The notes: generated by a model from the sequence alone, not told the origin. A DNA stretch of 64,000 nucleotides from Bog-756 sp052326605 (GCA_052326605.1 JBKQMB010000092.1:1-64000); one strand, 5' to 3'. Positions 1-8,813 are shown, numbered from the stretch's first letter. Made by a program: numbers and translations.

Positions 1-2
1 AC

Positions 3-110
3 GAGGACCCCAATCCCTTTGTGTGGACCAAGACATCCGGCCAGATCATCGCCAAGGTTCGGCGTGGGCGGGTCGCCCTCGAGCAAGTGCGCGAATCGCG
101 CGCTATTTGA
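3..110 (+). mobile_element. C-terminal fragment of an IS630-type transposase, cut by the window edge
   Basis: Reading from base 3 gives about 35 residues ending in TGA at 108-110. They contain FVWTKTSGQIIAKV, which matches the usual C-terminal tail of IS630-family DDE transposases (the F-x-W-T-K-T signature). The catalytic DDE part lies outside the window, so it cannot be told whether the element is intact. No clear terminal inverted repeat was recognised just downstream. Family assignment rests on this tail only. Confidence 0.6.
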
Positions 111-507
111 ATGTCACCGCACTAGAGCACCCCGACCAAACGAATCTGGTCGTGGGTGATCCGTCGTTGTGCAGATCGCAGCATTTGTTCCTACCTGAGA
201 GAAGTGGGATCGGAATGCCAAGCACGCAGATCGACGTATCTGGGACCTCTCCCTTCTCGCGCGCGGCGCCTTTGGCTCCTGGTCCCAATCGCAATGCGTA
301 TCCGACTGGACAGGGCCGGAAGTGCCGTTACCCGTCGGACAAATTCTCCCAAACGCTGCGCGGAAGGTGGGACAGGTCGCTGTACTCGGCATAAGGGCGA
401 TAGGTCTGTCAGCCGGTTCGCGGTGGGCCAACTGGTGTCCAGATAGCCATGTAACCCGCCGGACAGCGCTGCGCCACGACAGGGAGTCAGGCAGAGGGCA
501 CCGGCCG
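111..507. other. No gene recognised between the transposase tail and the cyclase
   Basis: Short open frames exist on both strands but are arginine- and serine-rich out-of-frame translations with no recognisable domain or convincing ribosome binding site. This probably holds the outer end of the insertion element and the region downstream of the cyclase gene. Confidence 0.5.
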
Positions 508-1650
508 CTACCTCGGCTGTGAGTCGGCTCCTCTAACGGCGAACACACGGACGGGAGACCCCAGGCCCATGATCGACTGGGGATCGAGTTCCCGGAGGGT
601 CCAGTTGTCGGCCGACAGAGCCTCTGCCGCTTCTTGGGTAGCGACTATCGCTCCTGGCGAGGCCACCCGCACCAGACGTGAGACCAGGTTGACCAGTGGA
701 CCAAAGTAGTCGCCTTCCCTCGCCGTCACCATGCCGTAACCGACCGCCCCTCTTGCCGGGGGCAGTAAGGGGTCCTCCATTGCTGCCCGGCAAACCTTGG
801 TCCCGATCCGGCAAGCGGCGTCTGCCGACGGGGCGGCAAAAAAGACTTCGTCCCCGATCATCTTGACCACCCGCCCCCCAGCCAGGACGGCGCTGGACCA
901 GGCGGCCGACTCGAACCGGGACAACGCCACACTGTGGTCGCGCAGGCTCAGCCCCTCGGCCCAGGCGGTTGAACCAACAAGGTCGACGAAGCCCAAGGCG
1001 GTCGTCTCGCGGCCCACGGCTCCGGCCTCGTCCTGCATCTCGGTGGGGCTCGCCCAGCCCCGGGTCAGCACGGCCCGGCGGACGGCCCGGTCGAACTGGG
1101 CTACTAAGGCGGCTGACAACACCTCGGGGACGGTGGCGAAGGCGAGGGTGGCCCTCTCGGAAACTCGGGCTCGCGCCACCTCGTCTGGTCCCTCGCGGCC
1201 CGTCCCGGGACCCAACTCGGCATAGAACAGGGCTACTGCCGCCTCGGCGATGGTGGTGGCCGCCGCCCCCAGCACCCGGGTAAAGGCAAGGATGGCGTCC
1301 TCACCCATCAGGATGGCACCTTGCTCGAAGCTCGCCATTAGTGTCTCGAAATCCTTGGGCAGCTTGCTGTCGGTGGCCACTGGCAGGCCCAGAGCCAGCA
1401 GCAACCGTTGCACCCGCTCGACTGCCACCGCACAGCGGTCGGCCACCTCGTCTACCGAAAGCGTCGATGACTCCCGCTCCAGCACGAGATCGCCTGCCAC
1501 CGCGGGCAGCATCCCCAGGCGGTGGGCCTGCACCATCTGTTCCAGAGTGGCACCTCGCGCCGTCAAGTACTCCAGAAGGGCCCATCGCTCGTCGGCCCCA
1601 GTGGCACTGGGGTCGTACAGGCCGACCAGTTCCCAGCCTTCGGCGTTCAT
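508..1650 (-). CDS. Class III adenylate/guanylate cyclase with N-terminal regulatory domain
   Basis: A 380-residue cytoplasmic protein predicted to make cAMP (or cGMP). The first ~190 residues are a helical regulatory region of the kind found before single cyclase domains in actinobacteria (Rv1264-like arrangement, by family resemblance). The catalytic domain starts near residue 215 with GFVDLVGST, whose Asp is the first metal ligand. Next comes VVKMIGDEVFFA, with the adenine-selecting Lys and the second metal Asp, then NLVSRL, with the Asn and Arg of the transition-state pair. The main catalytic positions are therefore present and the protein is probably active. The ATG at 1650 is the best start. 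It stands alone, transcribed toward the transposase remnant. A second cyclase lies near 59 kb. Confidence 0.85.
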   Translation of the reverse strand: MNAEGWELVGLYDPSATGADERWALLEYLTARGATLEQMVQAHRLGMLPAVAGDLVLERESSTLSVDEVADRCAVAVERVQRLLLALGLPVATDSKLPKDFETLMASFEQGAILMGEDAILAFTRVLGAAATTIAEAAVALFYAELGPGTGREGPDEVARARVSERATLAFATVPEVLSAALVAQFDRAVRRAVLTRGWASPTEMQDEAGAVGRETTALGFVDLVGSTAWAEGLSLRDHSVALSRFESAAWSSAVLAGGRVVKMIGDEVFFAAPSADAACRIGTKVCRAAMEDPLLPPARGAVGYGMVTAREGDYFGPLVNLVSRLVRVASPGAIVATQEAAEALSADNWTLRELDPQSIMGLGSPVRVFAVRGADSQPR

Positions 1651-1884
1651 CGGCCCGTCTTTTCACGAGGCCAATGGTCCCAGTTGCCGGCTCGAAGTCA
1701 TGCAAGTCGGAGGATCACAATCCTGTCGGCCGGGACTGCCATGCCGATTGGGTGCGGCAGTAGGGCATAGTGATGGCGCCGCGGGCGCACTCTTGGGTGA
1801 TGAATCGTATTGCTCGGACCGGACAAGTACGGTCCGCTCCGCCCTCAACTCCGCGAGGTGTTCGCCTTGCTCGACCGTCCAGAG

Positions 1885-2295
1885 TCAGCTCGCCGCAGCC
1901 TTGCGAGCCGGTGCCCGCTTGGCCGCCGTCTTCCGAGCGGTGGACTTGCTCGCCGCAGCCTTGCGAGCCGGTGCCCGCTTGGCCGTCGTCTTCCGAGCGG
2001 TGGACTTGCGCGCCGCAGCCTTGCGAGCCGGTGCCCGCTTGGCCGTGGCCCCGCCAACCTTCACCAGCCGTTGCGCGAGTTGGTTCGACGTTCCGACCAG
2101 TTCTTCCGTCATCTCGAACGCCGAGTCGATGATCTTCTGACGCGTGCCGCCGCCCTCGCCCAGGTGCGGGAATGCATCGTTGACGGTGTCAAGGAACCTC
2201 CGCACCGCCTCGAGCGCCGAGTTCTCCGCACCCCCGAGCGATTCGATGATGCGATCCACACTGTCGTCCCGGGCCCTTCTCGTTGTATCGGCCAT
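1885..2295 (-). CDS. Histone-like DNA-binding protein with lysine/alanine-rich repeat tail
   Basis: A 136-residue protein starting MADTTRRARDD. The ATG at 2295 is preceded by a strong Shine-Dalgarno (AAGGAGG, 6 bases before), which rules out the longer upstream reading. Residues 1 to ~75 form an acidic/amphipathic helical segment. The C-terminal ~60 residues are repeats of KRAPARKAAASKST-type sequence, like the basic tails of eukaryotic H1 and bacterial HupB/Hc1-like proteins. It probably binds DNA or RNA non-specifically and compacts the nucleoid. The tail is encoded by near-perfect 60-bp direct repeats. The N-terminal domain is not one I can name. It is monocistronic. Confidence 0.7.
   Translation of the reverse strand: MADTTRRARDDSVDRIIESLGGAENSALEAVRRFLDTVNDAFPHLGEGGGTRQKIIDSAFEMTEELVGTSNQLAQRLVKVGGATAKRAPARKAAARKSTARKTTAKRAPARKAAASKSTARKTAAKRAPARKAAAS
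1888..2040 (-). repeat. 60-bp direct repeat, about 2.5 copies, encoding the basic tail
   Basis: Bases 1921-1980 and 1981-2040 are nearly identical, differing at very few positions, and 1888-1920 repeats the last ~33 bases of the unit. The period is exactly 60 bp, or 20 codons, so copy number can change without breaking the frame. It is coding sequence, not a CRISPR: there are no spacers. Confidence 0.9.
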
Positions 2296-2714
2296 GAGGT
2301 CCTCCTTCGCTAGGCCCTCGATTCGCCAATTTCTGGCTACAACCATGTTCTCCGTAATGACTGGGTCCAAGACAGAGGCTTTCGGCAGGTTCTGGTCGCC
2401 CGATGACGTCCCTGACACCGGCCGGGCGTGGAAGGCACGCACGTTCGGAATAGACCTATCTGCTCAGATGCGAAGGACCATCGACCGGCAGCCGAGCGCT
2501 CTTGAAGTGCACGAGCAGCGATCGGCAGGATCCTGAGCTTGGGTTCACCTTGCCGATCCAGTCCCCGGTTACATCGCGTCTCAATCAGGGGTGTGCCACC
2601 TGCGACACCAGAGAATGCGCAGGTCATCTGTCGGTCCACTCGACGGACCGTGGCGCGTGCGGTGGCTTGCATCGAAGAGAACCACCATCGCATGGCGGCT
2701 GGCTCATCGGTGGA
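2296..2714. other. Intergenic region between the histone-like gene and the hydrolase remnant
   Basis: About 420 bases without a supportable gene. It should hold the promoter of the histone-like gene. An imperfect palindrome (GCCAATTTCTGGC, near 2321-2333) lies about 25-40 bases upstream of that gene's ATG, but I cannot assign it to a regulator. Confidence 0.4.
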
Positions 2715-3556
2715 ATGACCTCGAAGGTCTCTTCTCTGCCCGCCACAATGAGGCAGCGAACGAACCTGGCGGTCGCCGCTCTCAACGCAGAGGTCGGCGA
2801 TCGGCTGTGCGACGCCAACAGCTCCCTGGCGATCCGGATGGCTCTTCGTTCCGACGGCCGCGACGTCCGGATCCGACGTGACAGGCTGGAAGCCGCCTAC
2901 CCCGAGGCCACGCCGAAGCTGGCCGTGTTCCTCCATGGATTGACTGAGACGGAGAACTCCTGGAGGGATCATGCCGACGACCACGATGGTGATGGGTCGG
3001 TCATCTATGACTCACGTCTGGTTGCCGCTGGGGGCAATACGACGCGGTACCTGCGCTACAACACCGGTCTTCACATCTCCGACAGCGGAAAGCGTTTGTC
3101 CGACCCGCTCACCGCAGTGGTCTCGGCCTGGCCCACACCAGTCGAGGAGATCGTCGTCATCGCCCACTCCATGGGTGGCCTGGTTGCCCGCAGCGCCTGC
3201 CACTACGGCGAGCAAACCCATGAACCATCTATTCCAGCGGTGCGCCACGTCTCCCATCTCGGCGCCCCCCACCTCGGAGAACCGCTCGAGCACCTGACCA
3301 GCTACTCACCTGGATGCCGTCGAAGACCGAGCTGACCCGACCGATTGCGGCGTTGGTCAACAGGCGCAGCGCCGGCATCAAGGGCCTGCGCTTCGGATAC
3401 ATCGTCGACGACGACTGGACCAATTGCAACCCCGATGCCTGCCTCAGAAGCCACGGGCACAATGTGCCGCTGCTGCCCACCGCCAACGCAGTATCCCCGT
3501 GCCCCATGGCGCATCCGACCCGGGACCGGGCAAGAAGTTCGAAGACTCTCGGAGCC
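2715..3556 (+). pseudogene. Frameshifted PGAP1-like alpha/beta hydrolase remnant
   Basis: From 2715 the frame gives a recognisable alpha/beta hydrolase: an oxyanion-type segment AVFLHGLTETENSW, the nucleophile elbow VVIAHSMGGLVAR (GxSxG) and SHLGAPHLGEPLE. Reading then runs into a stop at 3333-3335. The natural continuation (PIAALVNRRSAGIKGLRFG ... DDDW ... NVPLLPTAN) is in another frame from about 3300. After ~3490 even that frame loses similarity and lacks the final His region. At least one frameshift, and probably a second lesion, break the gene. The enzyme would have been a lipase/esterase-like protein of ~400 residues. Confidence 0.7.
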
Positions 3557-3617
3557 TACGAACGCTCAGACCCCCTTGATGGACAAGTCCTCGAAGTGTC
3601 AGCCCAGTGGACTTGTG

Positions 3618-5027
3618 TCATCCGGCCGCCTTCTCGAGCTCGGCGAAGGCCGCTGACGTCGCGTCGGCGAGCTGCCAGGGGTCCTCCACGATCTCCGGGC
3701 ATACGACATAGCCGAAGTCGATCTGGTCGAGGTAGCTCATCGCGGTGATGTTCAGCCCGCCGCCGTCTAGCAATGGGCCGATCGGGTAGCTGGCCACGAG
3801 CCGCGCCCCAGCGATGTACAGCGGCAGCGGCGGGCCCTGGACGTTGGAGACGATCAGATTGAAGACCGGCGGGTGACGGTCGGCCAGACGAAGCCGGCTG
3901 TAGGCCCGAACCCCGGCGGCGAGGAGTCCGGGCGGAGCGACATCGGCCAGATCGAGGATGAGGTCGTCGCCGAGCGCTTGCTGCATCGCCTTTGCACTCT
4001 GGGTCGATGCGTGGATCGCCCGAAGCCGCTCGACCGGATCATCGAGTTGCGTGGGCAGGGCGGCGCCCATCACGGTGGTCGCGTTGCCCCATGCGCCCCC
4101 GGAGGCATCGCCTCCGTCGTCGACATGTACCGCGACAGGTATCTGGGCGATCAGCGGCTTGTCGGGAAGTTCGCCGCGATCGGCCAGGTAGCGACGTAAC
4201 GCGCCGGCGCAGATGCCGAGCACCACGTCGTTCACCGTCACGGAGAACACGTTCTTGATGGCTTTCACACCGGAAAGTGGCACCGAGCAGTAGGCGAATC
4301 CGCGATGTGGGGTGATGGATCGGTTGAGCGACGTACGCGGCGCCTGGAAGGGCAACGTGACCGTCGGCCATTCCGGGGAGCCGCGTACGTGCAGCACCCC
4401 CAAGGCGGACCGGCTGAGGTGGCCGGAAGTGCGGGCGGCTCGCAGCGGGGTGCCCGCCAGTCTGGGCAGCGCCCGCAGGGCCATCTCCCATCCGGAGGGG
4501 ATTCGCTCGCCCTGAGGCACGGGAGTATCGGGCCGGTCGAACGGGGCGCCGGGGTCGAGGTCGTAGAACACCTCGTACAGGCGGGCGCCCCGAACTCCGT
4601 CCGCAAGGCAGTGGTGCATCTTCGTGAGCAGAGCCACGCGGCCTTCCTCGAGGCCGTCGATGAACCAGACCTCCCACAGGGGACGACCCGGCTCGAGCTT
4701 GTAGGCCAACAGATCGCCGACCAATGCACCGAGCTCACGGGGGCCGCCCGGTGCCGGGACACCCACGGAGCGGATCTGGCGGTCGAGGTCGAGGTGAGGG
4801 TCGTCCACCCAGGCGGGGCGGTCGAGACCAAAGGGAACCTCCACCAAGCGGCGCAAGAATGGTCCGAGCAGGCCCGCCCTGGCCTCGACCAGCGAGCGCA
4901 ACCGATCCACATTGAAACCGCCGGGAGAAGTCGAGGGGTCGAGCACAGCCAGCGTGCCCAGGTGCATGTGCCAATTCGGTGTTTCGCCGTAGACGAAACT
5001 TGCGTCCGCACCACTGAGCCGCTGCAT
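3618..5027 (-). CDS. WS/DGAT family wax ester synthase / diacylglycerol acyltransferase
   Basis: A 469-residue protein, the normal length for this family, which transfers acyl groups from acyl-CoA to long-chain alcohols or diacylglycerol at the membrane surface to make wax esters or triacylglycerol. The family active site HHxxxDG is present as MHHCLADG at about residue 135. The N-terminus (MQRLSGADASF) matches the conserved family start and fixes the ATG at 5027. The C-terminal LIVSNVQGPPLPLY is the conserved PLN/NxxG-type motif of these enzymes. It lies downstream of a nitroreductase and a methyltransferase remnant. A -10 box and a DosR-like element lie just upstream. The nitroreductase-plus-tgs1 pairing resembles mycobacterial Rv3131/Rv3130c. 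Confidence 0.92.
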   Translation of the reverse strand: MQRLSGADASFVYGETPNWHMHLGTLAVLDPSTSPGGFNVDRLRSLVEARAGLLGPFLRRLVEVPFGLDRPAWVDDPHLDLDRQIRSVGVPAPGGPRELGALVGDLLAYKLEPGRPLWEVWFIDGLEEGRVALLTKMHHCLADGVRGARLYEVFYDLDPGAPFDRPDTPVPQGERIPSGWEMALRALPRLAGTPLRAARTSGHLSRSALGVLHVRGSPEWPTVTLPFQAPRTSLNRSITPHRGFAYCSVPLSGVKAIKNVFSVTVNDVVLGICAGALRRYLADRGELPDKPLIAQIPVAVHVDDGGDASGGAWGNATTVMGAALPTQLDDPVERLRAIHASTQSAKAMQQALGDDLILDLADVAPPGLLAAGVRAYSRLRLADRHPPVFNLIVSNVQGPPLPLYIAGARLVASYPIGPLLDGGGLNITAMSYLDQIDFGYVVCPEIVEDPWQLADATSAAFAELEKAAG

Positions 5028-5052
5028 GTGACACCCCCAAGCACCCGGTGTG

Positions 5053-5098
5053 ATCGTACGCCGGCGCCAGGCTCCCGGTTAGTGCCGAAAGTCCCGAT
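5053..5098 (-). promoter_or_regulatory. Candidate WS/DGAT promoter with a DosR-like 20-mer
   Basis: On the minus strand TACGAT (5058-5053) fits an actinobacterial -10 box (TANNNT), putting transcription start near 5046. Upstream, 5098-5079 reads ATCGGGACTTTCGGCACTAA, matching about 15 of 20 positions of the mycobacterial DosR consensus TTSGGGACTWWAGTCCCSAA. Its centre is about 42 bases upstream of the inferred start, where DosR boxes typically sit. The 3' half is the weaker one. No dosR gene is visible in the window, so regulator identity is inferred. Confidence 0.45.
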
Positions 5099-5100
5099 AC

Positions 5101-5379
5101 CTACAGACCCGTGCCAACACCGAGCTCGAGAATCGACGTTGCCGTGATCATCCTGGTTGCCTCGGCGGCACGGTCCTTCAGCTCCTGATAGCCAGGGACC
5201 TCAGCAACCACCATCTCAAGGTAGGTGTCGGGACCGAAATGGATCTTCTCCGGAGTGCCTACTTCCACAGCACCAGTGTGGGTTGTCCGAGATCTCATGT
5301 CCCGGGTACGCCTCGCTGCCGGTTGGTTGGGGTCGGGCCAGGCGATGTGCGCTGCATGCACAGGCGCGCAGTCCGTCAC
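5101..5379 (-). pseudogene. Truncated SAM-dependent methyltransferase, N-terminal part only
   Basis: The 92-codon frame ends ...SILELGVGTGL then stop. ILELGVGTG is motif I (SAM-binding) of class I methyltransferases, and the preceding pattern GPDTYLEMVVAEVPGYQELK fits the entry region of such enzymes. Everything after motif I (~150 residues) is missing, because the WS/DGAT promoter follows immediately. It begins with GTG at 5379, overlapping the nitroreductase stop by 4 bp, so the two were once translationally coupled. It could be expressed as a short peptide but cannot be an enzyme. Confidence 0.65.
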
Positions 5380-5891
5380 CAGTGATTGCGGTGAACCACC
5401 TCGTCGAAGGGCCGTCTGTCAGGCTTGGCGATCGGCTTCAGCGGCCGATCGGCCGGATACCCGAAAGCGATCATGTAGGCACAGATGTGGTCCGTCGGCG
5501 TGTCCAGGATACGCCGGCATGCCTCCTGGTCTCCGACGGCGGAATGGCCGCTCCCGATGCCGAGGTCCGCGGCGGCCAACATCATTGCCATTGTCGCCTG
5601 TCCCAAGTCGTACTGATCCATCGTCCGATAGCGCTCGGCCGCCGGTTCCGGCAGCACAAGGACAATGGTCGCCTCGGCTGTGGCCAGGTGGCCGGCGCCG
5701 ACCCAGACCGTCGACAGCTCCTGCAACTGATCCGGCTCGGTAACGAGGACGAAGTCCCACTTCTGGCGGTTTGACGCCGAAGGCGAACGCCACCCGGCCT
5801 CAAGAATCCGATCAAGGTACTCCGGAACGATCGCCCGATCGTCGTAGGAACGGACGTTGCGACGAGCCCGGATGGTGTCCCAAGTCTCCAT
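5376..5891 (-). CDS. Nitroreductase-family flavoprotein
   Basis: A 171-residue FMN-dependent NAD(P)H oxidoreductase of the nitroreductase superfamily. The N-terminal RARRNVRSYDDRAI is the FMN-phosphate-binding segment. RSPSASNRQKWDFVLV matches the second flavin-contact region, and AAADLGIGSGHSAV plus IAFGYPADRPLKP match the C-terminal flavin/dimer region. Length is typical of the short single-domain members. The physiological substrate cannot be told. The gene is first of a short unit with the methyltransferase remnant, next to the WS/DGAT, as in hypoxia-regulated mycobacterial loci. Confidence 0.85.
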   Translation of the reverse strand: METWDTIRARRNVRSYDDRAIVPEYLDRILEAGWRSPSASNRQKWDFVLVTEPDQLQELSTVWVGAGHLATAEATIVLVLPEPAAERYRTMDQYDLGQATMAMMLAAADLGIGSGHSAVGDQEACRRILDTPTDHICAYMIAFGYPADRPLKPIAKPDRRPFDEVVHRNHW

Positions 5892-5898
5892 GTCTCCG

Positions 5899-5904
5899 AG
5901 GCTA
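5899..5904 (-). promoter_or_regulatory. -10 box for a near-leaderless nitroreductase transcript
   Basis: TAGCCT on the minus strand ends 7 bases before the ATG at 5891. Actinobacterial transcripts start about 6-7 bases after a TANNNT box, so the mRNA would begin at or next to the ATG. No Shine-Dalgarno is visible, in agreement with this. Confidence 0.45.
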
Positions 5905-6200
5905 TCCAGTCACACTGCCTGACCGGTCACGAGCGAGACCGCTTCGCCCGACTTGTGCCCCGTGTGAACTGCCCCTACCGATGACACGGTCCCGTTGGGT
6001 CCACCGCCTTCCCGCCGGCTCAGCGACGCAGTGCGCCCGGCTCAATCCGAGGCATGCTTGCTGGCCCGGCGATGGTCCATGGTGTCATCTGATCGGCGGG
6101 CGACGATGGCACACCATGGGGACGGAGGAAGGGGACAGCCGCTGTGGCGTCGTCCTCGCCTACTGCCCGGACGAGACCCAACGCCTCGGACAGCAGGGCA
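5905..6200. other. No gene recognised between nitroreductase and FAD dehydrogenase
   Basis: About 300 bases holding the nitroreductase upstream region and the end of the FAD-oxidase gene. Frames crossing it show no domain. An imperfect inverted pair GGTC/GACC (around 5925-5940) is present at the expected activator distance, but I cannot assign it. Confidence 0.35.
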
Positions 6201-7574
6201 TCACGACCCGCCCGGCGGCAAGAGCGCGTTGGGGTTGAGGACGCCGTCAGGGTCGAGAGCCCGCTTGAGGGCCCGGAATGCCCTGATCTCGTCGGCGGTC
6301 CGCGAGAGGTGGAGCCACCGTCTCTTGGCCGCACCGATGCCGTGCTCGGCAGAGATGCTTCCTCCGAAGTCTGCGACCAAACGAAGGACCCCCTCGTCCA
6401 CTCGATCGTCGTCGGGCGGGAGACCACTCACGTTCACGTGGACGTTGCCATCTCCGGCGTGTCCGAACAGCCAGGTACGTGCCGCCGGTGCGATCGTCCG
6501 GACCGTCTCGGGCACCCGGTCGATGAACTGGGCCAGTGATCCGAGTGGCAGCGTCACGTCGAGTTTGTGAGGGGGGCCGAGGGAGTTGATGGCCTCGGTG
6601 TGTGCCTCACGGTAGCGCCAGAGCTCGGCGCGTCGTGACAGATCCGTGGCGACCACGACGTCCAACACGTGGTCGATCGAGTCTGTCGCCTGCGCCAGCG
6701 CCTCCGTCGGGTCGGCGTGATCGGCCACCTCAACCAGAAGGTAGACCGGGTGTGGGTCCGAGAACGGCACCCGCATCCCTGTCACCGAGCACACCAACTC
6801 GAGGCCCGAGGAGAGGAAGAGCTCGCAGGCCTCGAGCGCGGGGAGCGACCGTCGGAAGGACACCGACGCGTCGAGCGCATCAGAGACCGTGGGGAACGCC
6901 AGCACGGCGACGGTCCGAAACGGCATGGCAGGCACGAGGCGCAGCCGAGCAGCGGTCACCACGGCCAAGGTCCCCTCGCTTCCACACACCAGGCCCGGTA
7001 GGTGGTAGCCGGTGTTGTCCTTCACCAACCCGCCGAGGTGGGAGACGACCGAACCCGTTCCGAGGACGGCCTCCAACCCGAGCAGCTGTGCTCGCGTGTC
7101 CCCGTAGCGCAAGACGTGCGTCCCGCCGGCGTTCGTGGCGACCATTCCCCCCACGGTCGCCGAATCTCGGCTCGCCAGATCCACCCCGTAGGCCCAGCCA
7201 GCGGCCCGAGCAGCTCGGTGCAGCGCCGAGAGGGTGACGCCGGCACCTGCGGTCAACTGACCGGCAAGCGTGTCGATCGGCCCCAGAGTCTGAAGGCGCC
7301 GAAGGCTGAGAACCACCTCGCCGTGCAGGGGAACTCCGCCACCCGCCAGACCGGTGTTGCCACCCTGGGGCACCAGAGCGATGCCGAGCTCCCGGCAGGT
7401 GAGGACAACACCCGCCACCTGCTCGGTGGAACCGGGCCTCACCACGGCCACCGTGTGGCCCCCGAACCGCCCCGTCCAGTCCGTCGTGTACGAGGCGATC
7501 ACGTCACGATCGACGATCAACTGCGGGCCGACGACCTGGCGAAGCCGATCGACGATTACACGATTACTGGCCAT
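6201..7574 (-). CDS. FAD-binding D-2-hydroxyacid dehydrogenase (D-2-hydroxyglutarate / D-lactate / GlcD type)
   Basis: A 457-residue flavoprotein with the two usual domains: a PCMH/FAD_binding_4 domain (residues ~35-215) and an FAD-oxidase_C domain (~220-455). The FAD-pyrophosphate region VPQGGNTGLAGGGVP and the C-terminal SAEHGIGAAKRRWL with DPDGVLNPNALLP are diagnostic. The family oxidises D-lactate, glycolate or D-2-hydroxyglutarate, passing electrons to a quinone, cytochrome or flavoprotein. The exact substrate cannot be read from the sequence. Length and motifs are complete and the ATG at 7574 gives the expected N-terminus. It is monocistronic. Confidence 0.88.
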   Translation of the reverse strand: MASNRVIVDRLRQVVGPQLIVDRDVIASYTTDWTGRFGGHTVAVVRPGSTEQVAGVVLTCRELGIALVPQGGNTGLAGGGVPLHGEVVLSLRRLQTLGPIDTLAGQLTAGAGVTLSALHRAARAAGWAYGVDLASRDSATVGGMVATNAGGTHVLRYGDTRAQLLGLEAVLGTGSVVSHLGGLVKDNTGYHLPGLVCGSEGTLAVVTAARLRLVPAMPFRTVAVLAFPTVSDALDASVSFRRSLPALEACELFLSSGLELVCSVTGMRVPFSDPHPVYLLVEVADHADPTEALAQATDSIDHVLDVVVATDLSRRAELWRYREAHTEAINSLGPPHKLDVTLPLGSLAQFIDRVPETVRTIAPAARTWLFGHAGDGNVHVNVSGLPPDDDRVDEGVLRLVADFGGSISAEHGIGAAKRRWLHLSRTADEIRAFRALKRALDPDGVLNPNALLPPGGS

Positions 7575-7826
7575 GATCCATACTCTGCCCGACGTCTACG
7601 CCCCGATGGGCGGCGACGTCGGAATCGGCCGATGGTCGTGACGGAGTGCGACGCGCTTTGGGACACATTCTGGACCGATCGTCCTCGAGCAAGGTCGACC
7701 CACCTCTGTCGTCACGGCAGCCTGGCTTCGCACATGGCTGTTGCGTCGATCTTCGTAGCCCACTTCGGCACGGCCCCCGGTCCGGGCGACCAGGGGGATG
7801 GGCCATCGTGCCCGGGCTGCATCCCC

Positions 7827-8198
7827 TCACGGGTGACGCTGGAGAGCGGTGACGGCCTCGTCAACGGAGGCGAGGAGATGGTTCCGGCCGAGCTGCTCGA
7901 GGAGAGCGCCGTGTTTCAGGTCGTAGTGGACCAGGCGTGACGCCCGGGCGATACCGACGGTCACTTCCCGCTGCGCGGGTTCGTTCGCTTGGGTTCGCAC
8001 AGCCTGCAACCCGGTGTCGTCGAGGTCGGACATGCCATTGGCATCAAGATCCACCGCTTGGATGGGATCCGGACCTGGCAGGTCGACGAAGTGAGCAGTG
8101 TTCTCAGCAATTGCTCCCCACCGCACCATGTCATCGCCGCGGGGTGTCCTCGCCGTGCCCCCATGTCGATCCCGAACGCTCGATGCAAGTTGGACCAC
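7827..8198 (-). pseudogene. C-terminal STAS-domain remnant of a SulP-family transporter
   Basis: Within this frame, residues ~45-120 match the STAS domain that ends SulP anion permeases: DANGMSDLDDTGLQAV, then VTVGIARASRLVHYDLKHG, LLEQLG and ASVDEAVTAL. All membrane helices (about 10-12 in a complete ~560-residue SulP) are absent upstream, where an arginase remnant ends instead. It is therefore an orphan tail, not a transporter. An independent anti-sigma-antagonist-like STAS protein is a weaker alternative, because the motif order is that of SulP C-termini. Confidence 0.6.
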
Positions 8199-8206
8199 GG
8201 TCGGGT

Positions 8207-8813
8207 TCAGCCCACTGCTGCTTCACTGATGCGGCGCTTCAACGCGCGCTGCGGGGATGCTGCCCGGCCATTGTGATGCCAGGTCGCAGCAAGACCGACA
8301 GCGGAGACACGTTCGGTGTCCCGGAGGTCCGGCCCTTTTCGTTCGATGGATGACCGATCCAGAAGAACACGTTCATCGTGATCAATGTCCCGAGCACCGA
8401 CGAGAACCACCCGTCATGCCGGCACGGGACGCAGTTTCATTTCGAGAGGGAGTGTCAGAGTCAGAGCGCCGACACCGACGGCGAGAGCCAGGGGCATGCC
8501 CCGCAGGTAACCCGACGGCGTTGTGGCCTCGGCATTGAAGTCGCCATGGGCTTCAACCCACACGATGCCCACGTCTCGTCCCGCTCGCTGCAGCCCGGCC
8601 AAGACGCCGAGGCTGGTCGTACAGTCCGGAGATCACCAGCACCGGCCGCTCATGGCTGCACACCGCCGGCGCAACCTCCTCATCCAGGACGTCCATGCAC
8701 TGCCAGAAGTCGGCGGGCGGCAGCTCTCCGATGACCTCGAGGTCCACCGGGACCCCGAAATCGAAGCCAGGTATCGGTTCGTCCAGGTGGTAGGGCACCC
8801 CGATGGCATTCAT
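8207..8813 (-). pseudogene. Arginase remnant with frameshift, nonsense codon and internal deletion
   Basis: Four consecutive lesions can be followed. (1) The N-terminus MNAIGVPYHLDEPIPGF...VLVISG is intact from 8813. (2) Near 8624 two bases are missing and reading moves to LAGLQRAGRDVGIVWVEAHGDFN, the first metal-binding block, with the usual DAHGD read as EAHGD. (3) After GMPLALAVG...LRPVPA an in-frame TGA (8414-8416) interrupts the continuation RVVLVGARDIDHDE. (4) The text then jumps to VSAVGLAATWH, the C-terminal segment, skipping the second metal-binding region. It directly follows arcC, so it was once part of the arginine operon. Confidence 0.75.

Noticed and set aside
1663..1682. GGGACC-type half-palindrome upstream of the first cyclase, similar to a DosR box
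   Set aside because: It lies only about 12 bases from the ATG, too close for an activator site, and the second half matches poorly.
1888..2040. Regular 60-bp repeats resembling an array
   Set aside because: No spacers. The repeats are continuous codons of the histone-like protein tail.
2502..2714. Upstream extension of the hydrolase remnant frame
   Set aside because: Residues before MTSKVSS show no similarity to hydrolases and there is no ribosome site, so the remnant was started at 2715.
8414..8602. Separate small gene with HGDFN motif
   Set aside because: It is the second segment of the arginase remnant, continuous with both neighbouring segments once the frameshift and stop are allowed for.
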